From Ariolimax columbianus (lineage: Eukaryota > Mollusca > Gastropoda > Stylommatophora > Arionidae): a stretch of DNA of 64,000 nt. The DNA is taken from positions 38,624,643 to 38,688,642 of the forward strand of contig JAVGWX010000007.1 in assembly GCA_036924085.1 (NCBI GenBank), written 5' to 3'. This document shows positions 36,101 through 49,766 of this stretch, piece by piece. How positions within the stretch are numbered: position 1 is the first letter of the stretch; each line of letters starts with the position of its first letter. A program made the translations under genes and the position numbers. The notes beneath the pieces are model-generated. The model did no database searches. It was not told the origin of the DNA and worked only from the letters and a program-made list of their open reading frames with translations.

Positions 36101-38148
36101 TTACTAGAGACACGTTTAGGGATCTGGGTAATTGAGCCCTGGTCAGTGAGGTCATGAAAGTGGCTCATTACTAGAGACATGTTTAGGGATCTGGATAATT
36201 GAGCCCTGGTCAGTGAGGTCATGAAAGTGGCTCATTAATAGGGACAAGTTTAGGGATCTGGGTAATTGAGCCTTGATCAGTGAGGTCATGAAAGTGACTC
36301 GCTACTAGAAACACGTTTAGGGATCTGGGTAATTGAGCCTTGGTCAGTTGAGGTCATGAAAGTGGCTCGTTAGTAGAGACAAGTTTAGGGATCTGGGAAA
36401 TTGAGCCTTGGTCAGTGAAGTCATGAAAATGGCTCGATACTAGAGACAAGTTTAGGGATCTGGGTAATTGAACCCTGGTCAGTTGAGGTCATGAAAGTGG
36501 CTCGTTACTAGAGACAAGTTTAGGGATCTGGGAAATTGAGCCTTGGTCAGTGAAGTCATGAATGTGGCTCGTTACTAGAGACAAGTTTAGGGATCTGGTT
36601 AATTGAGCCTTGGTCAATGAGGTCATGAAAGTGGCTCATTATAGTGGCTCATTACTAGAGACAAGTTTAGGGATCTGGGTAATTGAGCCCTGGTCAGTGG
36701 GGTCATGAAAGTGGTTCATTACTAGAGACAAGTTTAGGGATCTGGGTAATTGAGCTCTGGTCAGGTAGGTCATGAAAGTTGCTCATTACTAGAGACAAGT
36801 TTAAGGATCTGGCTAATTGAGCCTTGGTCAGTGAGGTCATGAAAGTGGCTCGTTACTAGAGACAAATTTAGGGATCTGGGTAATTGAGCCTTGGTCAGTG
36901 AGGTAATGAAAGTGGCTCATTACTATAAGGTTATGGGATCTGGGTAATTGAGCCTTGGTCAGTGAGGTCATGAAAGTGGCTCATTAATAGGGACAAGTTT
37001 AGGGATCTGGGTAATTGAGCCCTGGTCAGTGAGGTCATGAAAGTGGCTCGTTACTAGAGACACGTTTAGGGATCTGGGTAATTGAGCCCTGGTCAGTGAG
37101 GTCATGAAAGTGGCTCATTACTAGAGACATGTTTAGGGATCTGGATAATTGAGCCCTGGTCAGTGAGGTCATGAAAGTGGCTCATTAATAGGGACAAGTT
37201 TAGGGATCTGGGTAATTGAGCCTTGGTCAGTGAGGTCATGAAAGTGACTCGCTACTAGAAACACGTTTAGGGATCTGGGTAATTGAGCCCTGGTCAGTTG
37301 AGGTCATGAAAGTGGCTCGTTAGTAGAGACAAGTTTAGGGATCTGGGAAATTGAGCCTTGGTCAGTGAAGTCATGAAAATGGCTCGATACTAGAGACAAG
37401 TTTAGGGATCTGGGTAATTGAGCCTTGGTCAGTGAGGTCATGAAAGTGGCTCGTTACTAGAGACAAGTTTAGGGATCTGAGTAATTGAGCCCTGGTCAGT
37501 GAGGTCATGAAAGTGGCTCGTTACTAGAGACAAGTTTAGGGATGTGGGTAATTGAGCCCTGATCAGTGAGGTCATGAAAGTGGCTCGTTACTAGAGACAA
37601 GTTTAGGGATCTGGGTAATTGAGCCCTGGTCAGTGAGGTCATGAAAGTGGCTCATTACTAGAGACATGTTTAGGGATCTGGATAATTGAGCCCTGGTCAG
37701 TGAGGTCATGAAAGTGGCTCATTAATAGGGACAAGTTTAGGGATCTGGGTAATTGAGCCTTGGTCAGTGAGGTTATGAAAGTGACTCGCTACTAGAGACA
37801 AGTTTAGGGATCTGGGTAATTGAGCCCTGGTCAGTTGTCTTCATGAAAGTGGCTCGTTACTACAGACAAGTTTAGGGATCTGGTTAATTGAGCCTTGGTC
37901 AGTTAGGTCATGAAAGTGGCTCGATACTAGAGACAAGTTTAGGGATCTGGGTAATTGAGCCTTTGTCAGTGAGGTCATGAAAGTGGCTCGTTACTAGAGA
38001 CAAGTTTAGGGGTCTGGTTAATATAGCCCTGGTCAGTGAGGTCATGAAAGTGGCTCATTAATAGGGACTAGTTTAGGGATCTGGGTAATTGAGCCTTGGT
38101 CAGTGAGGTCATGAAAGTGGCTCGATACTAGAGACAAGTTTAGGGATC
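33178..38148 (+). repeat. Higher-order block D, copy 2
   Basis: This is the partner of 25145-30045. The join at the right is sharp: up to about 38145 it follows copy 1, then reads CTTGGTAATTG where copy 1 reads CTTGTTAATTG, and continues as the 25.1 kb type segment. From about 36.63 kb onward the same sequence is also the first copy of the 4,321-bp array, so this block shows how one family was re-used as the template for a new tandem. An AATATAGCCC variant at 38021 is absent from copy 1 and is inherited at 42342. Confidence 0.8.
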
Positions 38149-41100
38149 TTGGTAATTGAGCCTTGGTCAGTGAGGTCATGAAAGTGGCTCGTTACTAGAG
38201 ACACGTTTAGGGATCTGGGTAATTGAGCCCTGGTCAGTGAGGTCATGAAAGTGGCTCATTACTAGAGACATGTTTAGGGATCTGGATAATTGAGCCCTGG
38301 TCAGTGAGGTCATGAAAGTGGCTCATTAATAGGGACAAGTTTAGGGATCTGGGTAATTGAGCCTTGATCAGTGAGGTCATGAAAGTGACTCGCTACTAGA
38401 AACACGTTTAGGGATCTGGGTAATTGAGCCCTGGTCAGTTGAGGTCATGAAAGTGGCTCGTTAGTAGAGACAAGTTTAGGGATCTGGGAAATTGAGCCTT
38501 GGTCAGTGAAGTCATGAAAATGGCTCGATACTAGAGACAAGTTTAGGGATCTGGGTAATTGAGCCCTGGTCAGTTGAGGTCATGAAAGTGGCTCGTTAGT
38601 AGAGACAAGTTTAGGGATCTGGGAAATTGAGCCTTGGTCAGTGAAGTCATGAAAGTGGCTCGTTACTAGAGACAAGTTTAGGGATCTGGTTAATTGAGCC
38701 TTGGTCAATGAGGTCATGAAAGTGGCTCATTATAGTTGCTCATTACTAGAGACAAGTTTAGGGATCTGGGTAATTGAGCCCTGGTCAGTGGGGTCATGAA
38801 AGTGGTTCATTACTAGAGACAAGTTTAGGGATCTGGGTAATTAAGCCTTGGTCAGTGAGGTCATGAAAGTGACTCGCTACTAGAAACACGTTTAGGGATC
38901 TGGGTAATTGAGCCCTGGTCAGTTGAGGTCATGAAAGTGGCTCGTTAGTAGAGACAAGTTTAGGGATCTGGGAAATTGAGCCTTGGTCAGTGAAGTCATG
39001 AAAATGGCTCGATACTAGAGACAAGTTTAGGGATCTGGGTAATTGAGCCTTGGTCAGTGAGGTCATGAAAGTGGCTCGTTACTAGAGACAAGTTTAGGGA
39101 TCTGAGTAATTGAGCCCTGGTCAGTGAGGTCATGAAAGTGGCTCGTTACTAGAGACAAGTTTAGGGATGTGGGTAATTGAGCCCTGATCAGTGAGGTCAT
39201 GAAAGTGGCTCGTTACTAGAGACAAGTTTAGGGATCTGGGTAATTGAGCCCTGGTCAGTGAGGTCATGAAAGTGGCTCATTACTAGAGACATGTTTAGGG
39301 ATCTGGATAATTGAGCCCTGGTCAGTGAGGTCATGAAAGTGGCTCATTAATAGGGACAAGTTTAGGGATCTGGGTAATTGAGCCTTGGTCAGTGAGGTTA
39401 TGAAAGTGACTCGCTACTAGAGACAAGTTTAGGGATCTGGGTAATTGAGCCCTGGTCAGTTGTCTTCATGAAAGTGGCTCGTTACTACAGACAAGTTTAG
39501 GGATCTGGTTAATTGAGCCTTGGTCAGTGAGGTCATGAAAGTGGCTCGATACTAGAGACAAGTTTAGGAATCTGGGTAATTGAGCCTTTGTCAGTGAGGT
39601 CATGAAAGTGGCTCGTTACTAGAGACAAGTTTAGGGGTCTGGTTAATTGAGCCCTGGTCAGTGAGGTCATGAAAGTGGCTCATTAATGGGGACAAGTTTA
39701 GGGATCTGGGTAATTGAGCCTTGGTCAGTGAGGTCATGAAAGTGGCTCGTTACTATAGACAAGTTTAGGGATCTGAGTAATTGAGCCCTGGTCAGTGAAG
39801 TCATGAAAATGGCTCGATACTAGAGACAAGTTTAGGGATCTGGGTAATTGAGCCTTGGTCAGTGAGGTCATGAAAGTGGCTCGATACTAGAGACAAGTTT
39901 AGGGATCTGGGTAATTGAGCCTTTGTCAGTGAGGTCATGAAAGTGGCTCGTTACTAGAGACATGTTTAGGGATCTGGATAATTGAGCCCTGGACAGTGAG
40001 GTCATGAAAGTGGCTCATTAATAGGGACAAGTTTAGGGATCTGGGTAATTGAGCCTTGGTCAGTGAGGTTATGAAAGTGACTCGCTACTAGAGACAAGTT
40101 TAGGGATCTGGGTAATTGAGCCCTGGTTAGTTAAGGTCATGAAAGTGGCTCGTTGCTACAGACAAGTTTAGGGATCTGGGAAATTGAGCCCTGGTCAGTT
40201 GTCTTCATGAAAGTGGCTCGTTACTAGAGACAAGTTTAGGGATCTGGTTAATTGAGACTTGGTCAGTGAGGTCATGAAAGTGGCTCGATACTAGAGACAA
40301 GTTTAGGGATCTGGGTAGTTGAGCCTTGGTCAGTGAGGTCATGAAAGTGGCTCGATACTAGAGACAAGTTTAGGGATCTTGGTAATTTAGCCTTGGTCAG
40401 TGAGGTCATGAAAGTGGCTCGTTACTAGAGACACGTTTAGGGATCTGGGTAATTGAGCCCTGGTCAGTGAGGTCATGAAAGTGGCTCATTACTAGAGACA
40501 TGTTTAGGGATCTGGATAATTGAGCCCTGGTCAGTGAGGTCATGAAAGTGGCTCATTAATAGGGACAAGTTTAGGGATCTGGGTAATTGAGCCTTGATCA
40601 GTGAGGTCATGAAAGTGACTCGCTACTAGAAACACGTTTAGGGATCTGGGTAATTGAGCCCTGGTCAGTTGAGGTCATGAAAGTGGCTCGTTAGTAGAGA
40701 CAAGTTTAGGGATCTGGGAAATTGAGCCTTGGTCAGTGAAGTCATGAAAATGGCTCGATACTAGAGACAAGTTTAGGGATCTGGGTAATTGAGCCCTGGT
40801 CAGTTGAGGTCATGAAAGTGGCTCGTTAGTAGAGACAAGTTTAGGGATCTGGGAAATTGAGCCTTGGTCAGTGAAGTCATGAAAGTGGCTCGTTACTAGA
40901 GACAAGTTTAGGGATCTGGTTAATTGAGCCTTGGTCAATGAGGTCATGAAAGTGGCTCATTATAGTGGCTCATTACTAGAGACAAGTTTAGGGATCTGGG
41001 TAATTGAGCCCTGGTCAGTGGGGTCATGAAAGTGGTTCATTACTAGAGACAAGTTTAGGGATCTGGGTAATTGAGCTCTGGTCAGGTAGGTCATGAAAGT

Positions 41101-44100
41101 TGCTCATTACTAGAGACAAGTTTAAGGATCTGGCTAATTGAGCCTTGGTCAGTGAGGTCATGAAAGTGGCTCGTTACTAGAGACAAATTTAGGGATCTGG
41201 GTAATTGAGCCTTGGTCAGTGAGGTAATGAAAGTGGCTCATTACTATAAGGTTATGGGATCTGGGTAATTGAGCCTTGGTCAGTGAGGTCATGAAAGTGG
41301 CTCATTAATAGGGACAAGTTTAGGGATCTGGGTAATTGAGCCCTGGTCAGTGAGGTCATGAAAGTGGCTCGTTACTAGAGACACGTTTAGGGATCTGGGT
41401 AATTGAGCCCTGGTCAGTGAGGTCATGAAAGTGGCTCATTACTAGAGACATGTTTAGGGATCTGGATAATTGAGCCCTGGTCAGTGAGGTCATGAAAGTG
41501 GCTCATTAATAGGGACAAGTTTAGGGATCTGGGTAATTGAGCCTTGGTCAGTGAGGTCATGAAAGTGACTCGCTACTAGAAACACGTTTAGGGATCTGGG
41601 TAATTGAGCCCTGGTCAGTTGAGGTCATGAAAGTGGCTCGTTAGTAGAGACAAGTTTAGGGATCTGGGAAATTGAGCCTTGGTCAGTGAAGTCATGAAAA
41701 TGGCTCGATACTAGAGACAAGTTTAGGGATCTGGGTAATTGAGCCTTGGTCAGTGAGGTCATGAAAGTGGCTCGTTACTAGAGACAAGTTTAGGGATCTG
41801 AGTAATTGAGCCCTGGTCAGTGAGGTCATGAAAGTGGCTCGTTACTAGAGACAAGTTTAGGGATGTGGGTAATTGAGCCCTGATCAGTGAGGTCATGAAA
41901 GTGGCTCGTTACTAGAGACAAGTTTAGGGATCTGGGTAATTGAGCCCTGGTCAGTGAGGTCATGAAAGTGGCTCATTACTAGAGACATGTTTAGGGATCT
42001 GGATAATTGAGCCCTGGTCAGTGAGGTCATGAAAGTGGCTCATTAATAGGGACAAGTTTAGGGATCTGGGTAATTGAGCCTTGGTCAGTGAGGTTATGAA
42101 AGTGACTCGCTACTAGAGACAAGTTTAGGGATCTGGGTAATTGAGCCCTGGTCAGTTGTCTTCATGAAAGTGGCTCGCTACTACAGACAAGTTTAGGGAT
42201 CTGGTTAATTGAGCCTTGGTCAGTTAGGTCATGAAAGTGGCTCGATACTAGAGACAAGTTTAGGGATCTGGGTAATTGAGCCTTTGTCAGTGAGGTCATG
42301 AAAGTGGCTCGTTACTAGAGACAAGTTTAGGGGTCTGGTTAATATAGCCCTGGTCAGTGAGGTCATGAAAGTGGCTCATTAATAGGGACTAGTTTAGGGA
42401 TCTGGGTAATTGAGCCTTGGTCAGTGAGGTCATGAAAGTGGCTCGATACTAGAGACAAGTTTAGGGATCTTGGTAATTGAGCCTTGGTCAGTGAGGTCAT
42501 GAAAGTGGCTCGTTACTAGAGACACGTTTAGGGATCTGGGTAATTGAGCCCTGGTCAGTGAGGTCATGAAAGTGGCTCATTACTAGAGACATGTTTAGGG
42601 ATCTGGATAATTGAGCCCTGGTCAGTGAGGTCATGAAAGTGGCTCATTAATAGGGACAAGTTTAGGGATCTGGGTAATTGAGCCTTGATCAGTGAGGTCA
42701 TGAAAGTGACTCGCTACTAGAAACACGTTTAGGGATCTGGGTAATTGAGCCCTGGTCAGTTGAGGTCATGAAAGTGGCTCGTTAGTAGAGACAAGTTTAG
42801 GGATCTGGGAAATTGAGCCTTGGTCAGTGAAGTCATGAAAATGGCTCGATACTAGAGACAAGTTTAGGGATCTGGGTAATTGAGCCCTGGTCAGTTGAGG
42901 TCATGAAAGTGGCTCGTTAGTAGAGACAAGTTTAGGGATCTGGGAAATTGAGCCTTGGTCAGTGAAGTCATGAAAGTGGCTCGTTACTAGAGACAAGTTT
43001 AGGGATCTGGTTAATTGAGCCTTGGTCAATGAGGTCATGAAAGTGGCTCATTATAGTTGCTCATTACTAGAGACAAGTTTAGGGATCTGGGTAATTGAGC
43101 CCTGGTCAGTGGGGTCATGAAAGTGGTTCATTACTAGAGACAAGTTTAGGGATCTGGGTAATTAAGCCTTGGTCAGTGAGGTCATGAAAGTGACTCGCTA
43201 CTAGAAACACGTTTAGGGATCTGGGTAATTGAGCCCTGGTCAGTTGAGGTCATGAAAGTGGCTCGTTAGTAGAGACAAGTTTAGGGATCTGGGAAATTGA
43301 GCCTTGGTCAGTGAAGTCATGAAAATGGCTCGATACTAGAGACAAGTTTAGGGATCTGGGTAATTGAGCCTTGGTCAGTGAGGTCATGAAAGTGGCTCGT
43401 TACTAGAGACAAGTTTAGGGATCTGAGTAATTGAGCCCTGGTCAGTGAGGTCATGAAAGTGGCTCGTTACTAGAGACAAGTTTAGGGATGTGGGTAATTG
43501 AGCCCTGATCAGTGAGGTCATGAAAGTGGCTCGTTACTAGAGACAAGTTTAGGGATCTGGGTAATTGAGCCCTGGTCAGTGAGGTCATGAAAGTGGCTCA
43601 TTACTAGAGACATGTTTAGGGATCTGGATAATTGAGCCCTGGTCAGTGAGGTCATGAAAGTGGCTCATTAATAGGGACAAGTTTAGGGATCTGGGTAATT
43701 GAGCCTTGGTCAGTGAGGTTATGAAAGTGACTCGCTACTAGAGACAAGTTTAGGGATCTGGGTAATTGAGCCCTGGTCAGTTGTCTTCATGAAAGTGGCT
43801 CGTTACTACAGACAAGTTTAGGGATCTGGTTAATTGAGCCTTGGTCAGTGAGGTCATGAAAGTGGCTCGATACTAGAGACAAGTTTAGGAATCTGGGTAA
43901 TTGAGCCTTTGTCAGTGAGGTCATGAAAGTGGCTCGTTACTAGAGACAAGTTTAGGGGTCTGGTTAATTGAGCCCTGGTCAGTGAGGTCATGAAAGTGGC
44001 TCATTAATGGGGACAAGTTTAGGGATCTGGGTAATTGAGCCTTGGTCAGTGAGGTCATGAAAGTGGCTCGTTACTATAGACAAGTTTAGGGATCTGAGTA

Positions 44101-46466
44101 ATTGAGCCCTGGTCAGTGAAGTCATGAAAATGGCTCGATACTAGAGACAAGTTTAGGGATCTGGGTAATTGAGCCTTGGTCAGTGAGGTCATGAAAGTGG
44201 CTCGATACTAGAGACAAGTTTAGGGATCTGGGTAATTGAGCCTTTGTCAGTGAGGTCATGAAAGTGGCTCGTTACTAGAGACATGTTTAGGGATCTGGAT
44301 AATTGAGCCCTGGACAGTGAGGTCATGAAAGTGGCTCATTAATAGGGACAAGTTTAGGGATCTGGGTAATTGAGCCTTGGTCAGTGAGGTTATGAAAGTG
44401 ACTCGCTACTAGAGACAAGTTTAGGGATCTGGGTAATTGAGCCCTGGTTAGTTAAGGTCATGAAAGTGGCTCGTTGCTACAGACAAGTTTAGGGATCTGG
44501 GAAATTGAGCCCTGGTCAGTTGTCTTCATGAAAGTGGCTCGTTACTAGAGACAAGTTTAGGGATCTGGTTAATTGAGACTTGGTCAGTGAGGTCATGAAA
44601 GTGGCTCGATACTAGAGACAAGTTTAGGGATCTGGGTAGTTGAGCCTTGGTCAGTGAGGTCATGAAAGTGGCTCGATACTAGAGACAAGTTTAGGGATCT
44701 TGGTAATTTAGCCTTGGTCAGTGAGGTCATGAAAGTGGCTCGTTACTAGAGACACGTTTAGGGATCTGGGTAATTGAGCCCTGGTCAGTGAGGTCATGAA
44801 AGTGGCTCATTACTAGAGACATGTTTAGGGATCTGGATAATTGAGCCCTGGTCAGTGAGGTCATGAAAGTGGCTCATTAATAGGGACAAGTTTAGGGATC
44901 TGGGTAATTGAGCCTTGATCAGTGAGGTCATGAAAGTGACTCGCTACTAGAAACACGTTTAGGGATCTGGGTAATTGAGCCCTGGTCAGTTGAGGTCATG
45001 AAAGTGGCTCGTTAGTAGAGACAAGTTTAGGGATCTGGGAAATTGAGCCTTGGTCAGTGAAGTCATGAAAATGGCTCGATACTAGAGACAAGTTTAGGGA
45101 TCTGGGTAATTGAGCCCTGGTCAGTTGAGGTCATGAAAGTGGCTCGTTAGTAGAGACAAGTTTAGGGATCTGGGAAATTGAGCCTTGGTCAGTGAAGTCA
45201 TGAAAGTGGCTCGTTACTAGAGACAAGTTTAGGGATCTGGTTAATTGAGCCTTGGTCAATGAGGTCATGAAAGTGGCTCATTATAGTGGCTCATTACTAG
45301 AGACAAGTTTAGGGATCTGGGTAATTGAGCCCTGGTCAGTGGGGTCATGAAAGTGGTTCATTACTAGAGACAAGTTTAGGGATCTGGGTAATTGAGCTCT
45401 GGTCAGGTAGGTCATGAAAGTTGCTCATTACTAGAGACAAGTTTAAGGATCTGGCTAATTGAGCCTTGGTCAGTGAGGTCATGAAAGTGGCTCGTTACTA
45501 GAGACAAATTTAGGGATCTGGGTAATTGAGCCTTGGTCAGTGAGGTAATGAAAGTGGCTCATTACTATAAGGTTATGGGATCTGGGTAATTGAGCCTTGG
45601 TCAGTGAGGTCATGAAAGTGGCTCATTAATAGGGACAAGTTTAGGGATCTGGGTAATTGAGCCCTGGTCAGTGAGGTCATGAAAGTGGCTCGTTACTAGA
45701 GACACGTTTAGGGATCTGGGTAATTGAGCCCTGGTCAGTGAGGTCATGAAAGTGGCTCATTACTAGAGACATGTTTAGGGATCTGGATAATTGAGCCCTG
45801 GTCAGTGAGGTCATGAAAGTGGCTCATTAATAGGGACAAGTTTAGGGATCTGGGTAATTGAGCCTTGGTCAGTGAGGTCATGAAAGTGACTCGCTACTAG
45901 AAACACGTTTAGGGATCTGGGTAATTGAGCCCTGGTCAGTTGAGGTCATGAAAGTGGCTCGTTAGTAGAGACAAGTTTAGGGATCTGGGAAATTGAGCCT
46001 TGGTCAGTGAAGTCATGAAAATGGCTCGATACTAGAGACAAGTTTAGGGATCTGGGTAATTGAGCCTTGGTCAGTGAGGTCATGAAAGTGGCTCGTTACT
46101 AGAGACAAGTTTAGGGATCTGAGTAATTGAGCCCTGGTCAGTGAGGTCATGAAAGTGGCTCGTTACTAGAGACAAGTTTAGGGATGTGGGTAATTGAGCC
46201 CTGATCAGTGAGGTCATGAAAGTGGCTCGTTACTAGAGACAAGTTTAGGGATCTGGGTAATTGAGCCCTGGTCAGTGAGGTCATGAAAGTGGCTCATTAC
46301 TAGAGACATGTTTAGGGATCTGGATAATTGAGCCCTGGTCAGTGAGGTCATGAAAGTGGCTCATTAATAGGGACAAGTTTAGGGATCTGGGTAATTGAGC
46401 CTTGGTCAGTGAGGTTATGAAAGTGACTCGCTACTAGAGACAAGTTTAGGGATCTGGGTAATTGAG
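36630..46466 (+). repeat. 4,321-bp higher-order tandem array, about 2.3 copies
   Basis: Sequence from about 36630 to 42145 recurs from about 40951 to 46466 at a constant offset of 4,321 bp. Supporting pairs are insertion monomers at 36638, 40959 and 45280 (GTGGCTC form) and 38729 and 43050 (GTTGCTC form), AATATAGCC at 38021 and 42342, AATTTAGCC at 40388 and 44709, and CTATAAGGTTATGGG at 36923, 41244 and 45565. A T at 37857 is C at 42178. To the left, 36.0-36.6 kb still aligns but carries different alleles (GAACCCTGG, GAATGTGG), which marks the edge. The array ends near 46466, where CAGTTGTCTTC is replaced by CAGTTGAGGTCTTG. Confidence 0.85.
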
Positions 46467-49400
46467 CCCTGGTCAGTTGAGGTCTTGAAAGTGGCTCGTT
46501 ACTACAGACAAGTTTAGGGATCTGGGAAATTGAGCCCTGGTCAGTTGTCTTCATGAAAGTGGCTCGTTACTAGAGACAAGTTTAGGGATCTTGTTAATTG
46601 AGCCTTGGTCAGTGAGGTCATGAAAGTGGCTCGTTACTAGAGACAATTTTAGGGGTCTGGGTAATTGAGCCTTGGTCAGTGAGGTCATGAAAGTGACTCG
46701 CTACTAGAAACACGTTTAGGGATCTGGGTAATTGAGCCCTGGTCAGTTGAGGTCATGAAAGTGGCTCGTTAGTAGAGACAAGTTTAGGGATCTGGGAAAT
46801 TGAGACTTGGTCAGTGAAGTCATGAAAATGGCTCGATACTAGAGACAAGTTTAGGGATCTGGGTAATTGAGCCCTGGTCAGTTGAGGTCATGAAAGTGGC
46901 TCGTTAGTAGAGACAAGTTTAGGGATCTGGGAAATTGAGCCTTGGTCAGTGAAGTCATGAAAGTGGCTCGTTACTAGAGACAAGTTTAGGGATCTGGTTA
47001 ATTGAGCCTTGGTCAATGAGGTCATGAAAGTGGCTCATTATAGTGGCTCATTACTAGAGACAAGTTTAGAGATCTGGGTAATTGAGCCCTGGTCAGTGGG
47101 GTCATGAAAGGGGTTCGTTACTAGAGACAAGTTTAGGGATCTGGGTAATTGAGCTCTGGTCAGTTGAGGTCATGAAAGTTGCTCATTACTAGAGACAAGT
47201 TTAAGGATCTGGCTAATTGAGCCTTGGTCAGTGAGGTCATGAAAGTGGCTCGTTACTAGAGACAAATTTAGGGATCTGGGTAATTGAGCCTTGGTCAGTG
47301 AGGTAATGAAAGTGGCTCATTACTATAAGGTTTAGGGATCTGGGTAATTGAGCCTTGGTCAGTGAGGTCATGAAAGTGGCTCATTAATAGGGACAAGTTT
47401 AGGGATCTGGGTAATTGAGCCTTGGTCAGTGAGGTAATGAAAGTGGCTCATTACTATAAAGTTTAGGGATCTGGGTAATTTGAGTCTTGGTCAGTGAGGT
47501 CATGAAAGTGTCTCGTTACTAGAGACAAGTTTAGGGATCTGAGTAATTGAGCCCTGGTCAGTGAGGTCATGAAAGTGGCTCGTTACTAGAGACAAGTTTA
47601 GGGATGTGGGTAATTGAGCCCTGGTCAGTGAGGTCATGAAAGTGGCTCGTTACTAGAGACATGTTTAGGGATCTGGATAATTGAGCCCTGGTCAGTGAGG
47701 TCATGAAAGTGGCTCATTAATAGGGACAAGTTTAGGGATCTGGGTAATTGAGCCTTGGTCAGTGAGGTTATGAAAGTGACTCGCTACTAGAGACAAGTTT
47801 AGGGATCTGGGTAATTGAGCCCTGGTCAGTTGAGGTCATGAAAATGGCTCGTTACTAGAGACAAGTTTAGGGATCTGGGAAATTAAGCCCTGGTCAGTTG
47901 TCTTCATGAAAGTGGCTTGTTACTAGAGACAAGTTTAGGGATCTGGTTAATTGAGCCTTGGTCAGTGAGGTCATGAAAGTGGCTCGATACTAGAGACAAG
48001 TTTAGGAATCTGGGTAATTGAGCCTTTGTCAGTGAGGTCATGAAAGTGGCTCGTTACTAGAGACAAGTTTAGGGGTCTGGTTAATTGAGCCCTGGTCAGT
48101 GAGGTCATGAAAGTGGCTCATTAGTAGGGACAAGTTTAGGGATCTGGGTAATTGAGCCTTGGTCAGTGAGGTCATGAAAGTGGCTCGTTACTATAGACAA
48201 GTTTAGGGATCTGAGTAATTGAGCCCTGGTCAGTGAAGTCATGAAAATGGCTCGATACTAGAGACAAGTTTAGGGATCTGGGTAATTGAGCCTTGGTCAG
48301 TGAGGTCATGAAAGTGGCTCGATACTAGAGACAAGTTTAGGGATCTGGGTAATTGAGCCTTTGTCAGTGAGGTCATGAAAGTGGCTCGTTACTAGAGACA
48401 TGTTTAGGGATCTGGATAATTGAGCCCTGGACAGTGAGGTCATGAAAGTGGCTCATTAATAGGGACAAGTTTAGGGATCTGGTTAATTGAGCCTTAGTCA
48501 GTGAGGTTATGAAAGTGACTAGCTACTAGAGACAAGTTTAGGGATCTGGGTAATTGAGCCCTGGTTAGTTAAGGTCATGAAAGTGGCTCATTAATAGGGA
48601 CAAGTTTAGGGATCTGGGTAATTGAGCCTTGGTCAGTGAGGTCATGAAAGTGACTCGATACTAGAGACAAGTTTAGGGATCTTGGTAATTGAGCCTTGGT
48701 CAGTGAGGTCATGAAAGTGGCTCGTTACTAGAGACACGTTTAGGGATCTGGGTAATTGAGCCCTGGTCAGTGAGGTCATGAAAGTGGCTCATTACTAGAG
48801 ACATGTTTAGGGATCTGGGTAATTGAGCCTTGATCAGTGAGGTCATGAAAGTGACTCGCTACTAGAAACACGTTTAGGGATCTGGGTAATTGAGCCCTGG
48901 TCAGTTGAGGTCATGAAAGTGGCTCGTTAGTAGAGACAAGTTTAGGGATCTGGGAAATTGAGCCTTGGTCAGTGAAGTCATGAAAATGGCTCGATACTAG
49001 AGACAAGTTTAGGGATCTGGGTAATTGAGCCCTGGTCAGTTGAGGTCATGAAAGTGGCTCGTTAGTAGAGACAAGTTTAGGGATCTGGGAAATTGAGCCT
49101 TGGTCAGTGAAGTCATGAAAGTGGCTCGTTACTAGAGACAAGTTTAGGGATCTGGTTAATTGAGCCTTGGTCAATGAGGTCATGAAAGTGGCTCATTATA
49201 GTTGCTCATTACTAGAGACAAGTTTAGGGATCTGGGTAATTGAGCCCTGGTCAGTGGGGTCATGAAAGTGGTTCATTACTAGAGACAAGTTTAGGGATCT
49301 GGGTAATTGAGCCGTGGTCAGGTAGGTCATGAAAGTTGCTCATTACTAGAGACAAGTTTAAGGATCTGGCTAATTGAGCCTTGGTCAGTGAGGTAATGAA

Positions 49401-49766
49401 AGTGGCTCATTACTATAAAGTTTAGGGATCTGGGTAATTTGAGTCTTGGTCAGTGAGGTCATGAAAGTGGCTCGTTACTAGAGACACGTTTAGGGATCTG
49501 GGTAATTGAGCCCTGGTCAGTGAGGTCATGAAAGTGGCTCATTAATAGGGACAAGTTTAGGGATCTGGGTAATTGAGCCTTGGTCAGTGAGGTCATGAAA
49601 GTGACTCGCTACTAGAAACACGTTTAGGGATCTGGGTAATTGAGCCCTGGTCAGTTGAGGTCATGAAAGTGGCTCGTTAGTAGAGACAAGTTTAGGGATC
49701 TGGGAAATTGAGCCTTGGTCAGTGAAGTCATGAAAATGGCTCGATACTAGAGACAAGTTTAGGGAT
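42395..49766 (+). repeat. 14,015-bp shifted duplication, copy 1 (about 7.4 kb)
   Basis: This block is repeated at 56410-63783. The offset is 14,015 bp until about 49.38 kb and 14,082 bp after it, where this copy lacks one monomer. Matching markers are the insertion monomers at 43050, 45280, 47037 and 49195 (57065, 59295, 61052 and 63210 in the partner), AATTTAGCC at 44709 and 58724, GACTAGCTACTAG at 48517 and 62532, and the identical GAGGTCTTGAAAG monomer near 46480 and 60495. To the left, 42.2-42.39 kb aligns only loosely, with AATATAG against AATTGAG. Confidence 0.85.
46467..49560 (+). repeat. Satellite segment between the 4,321-bp array and its 6,411-bp copy
   Basis: About 46 monomers. 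The left half resembles 53.7-56.1 kb and the older 9.9-12 kb type (CTTGTTAATTG, AATTTTAGGGG, GAGACTTGG, CTATAAAG at 47454, AGGAATCTGG). The right half has compacted arrangements: an ATTAATAGGG unit directly after TTAGTTAAGGTC near 48580, CATGTTTAGGGATCTGGG near 48806 and a one-monomer loss near 49385. All of these recur 14,015 bp downstream except the last. Confidence 0.7.
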
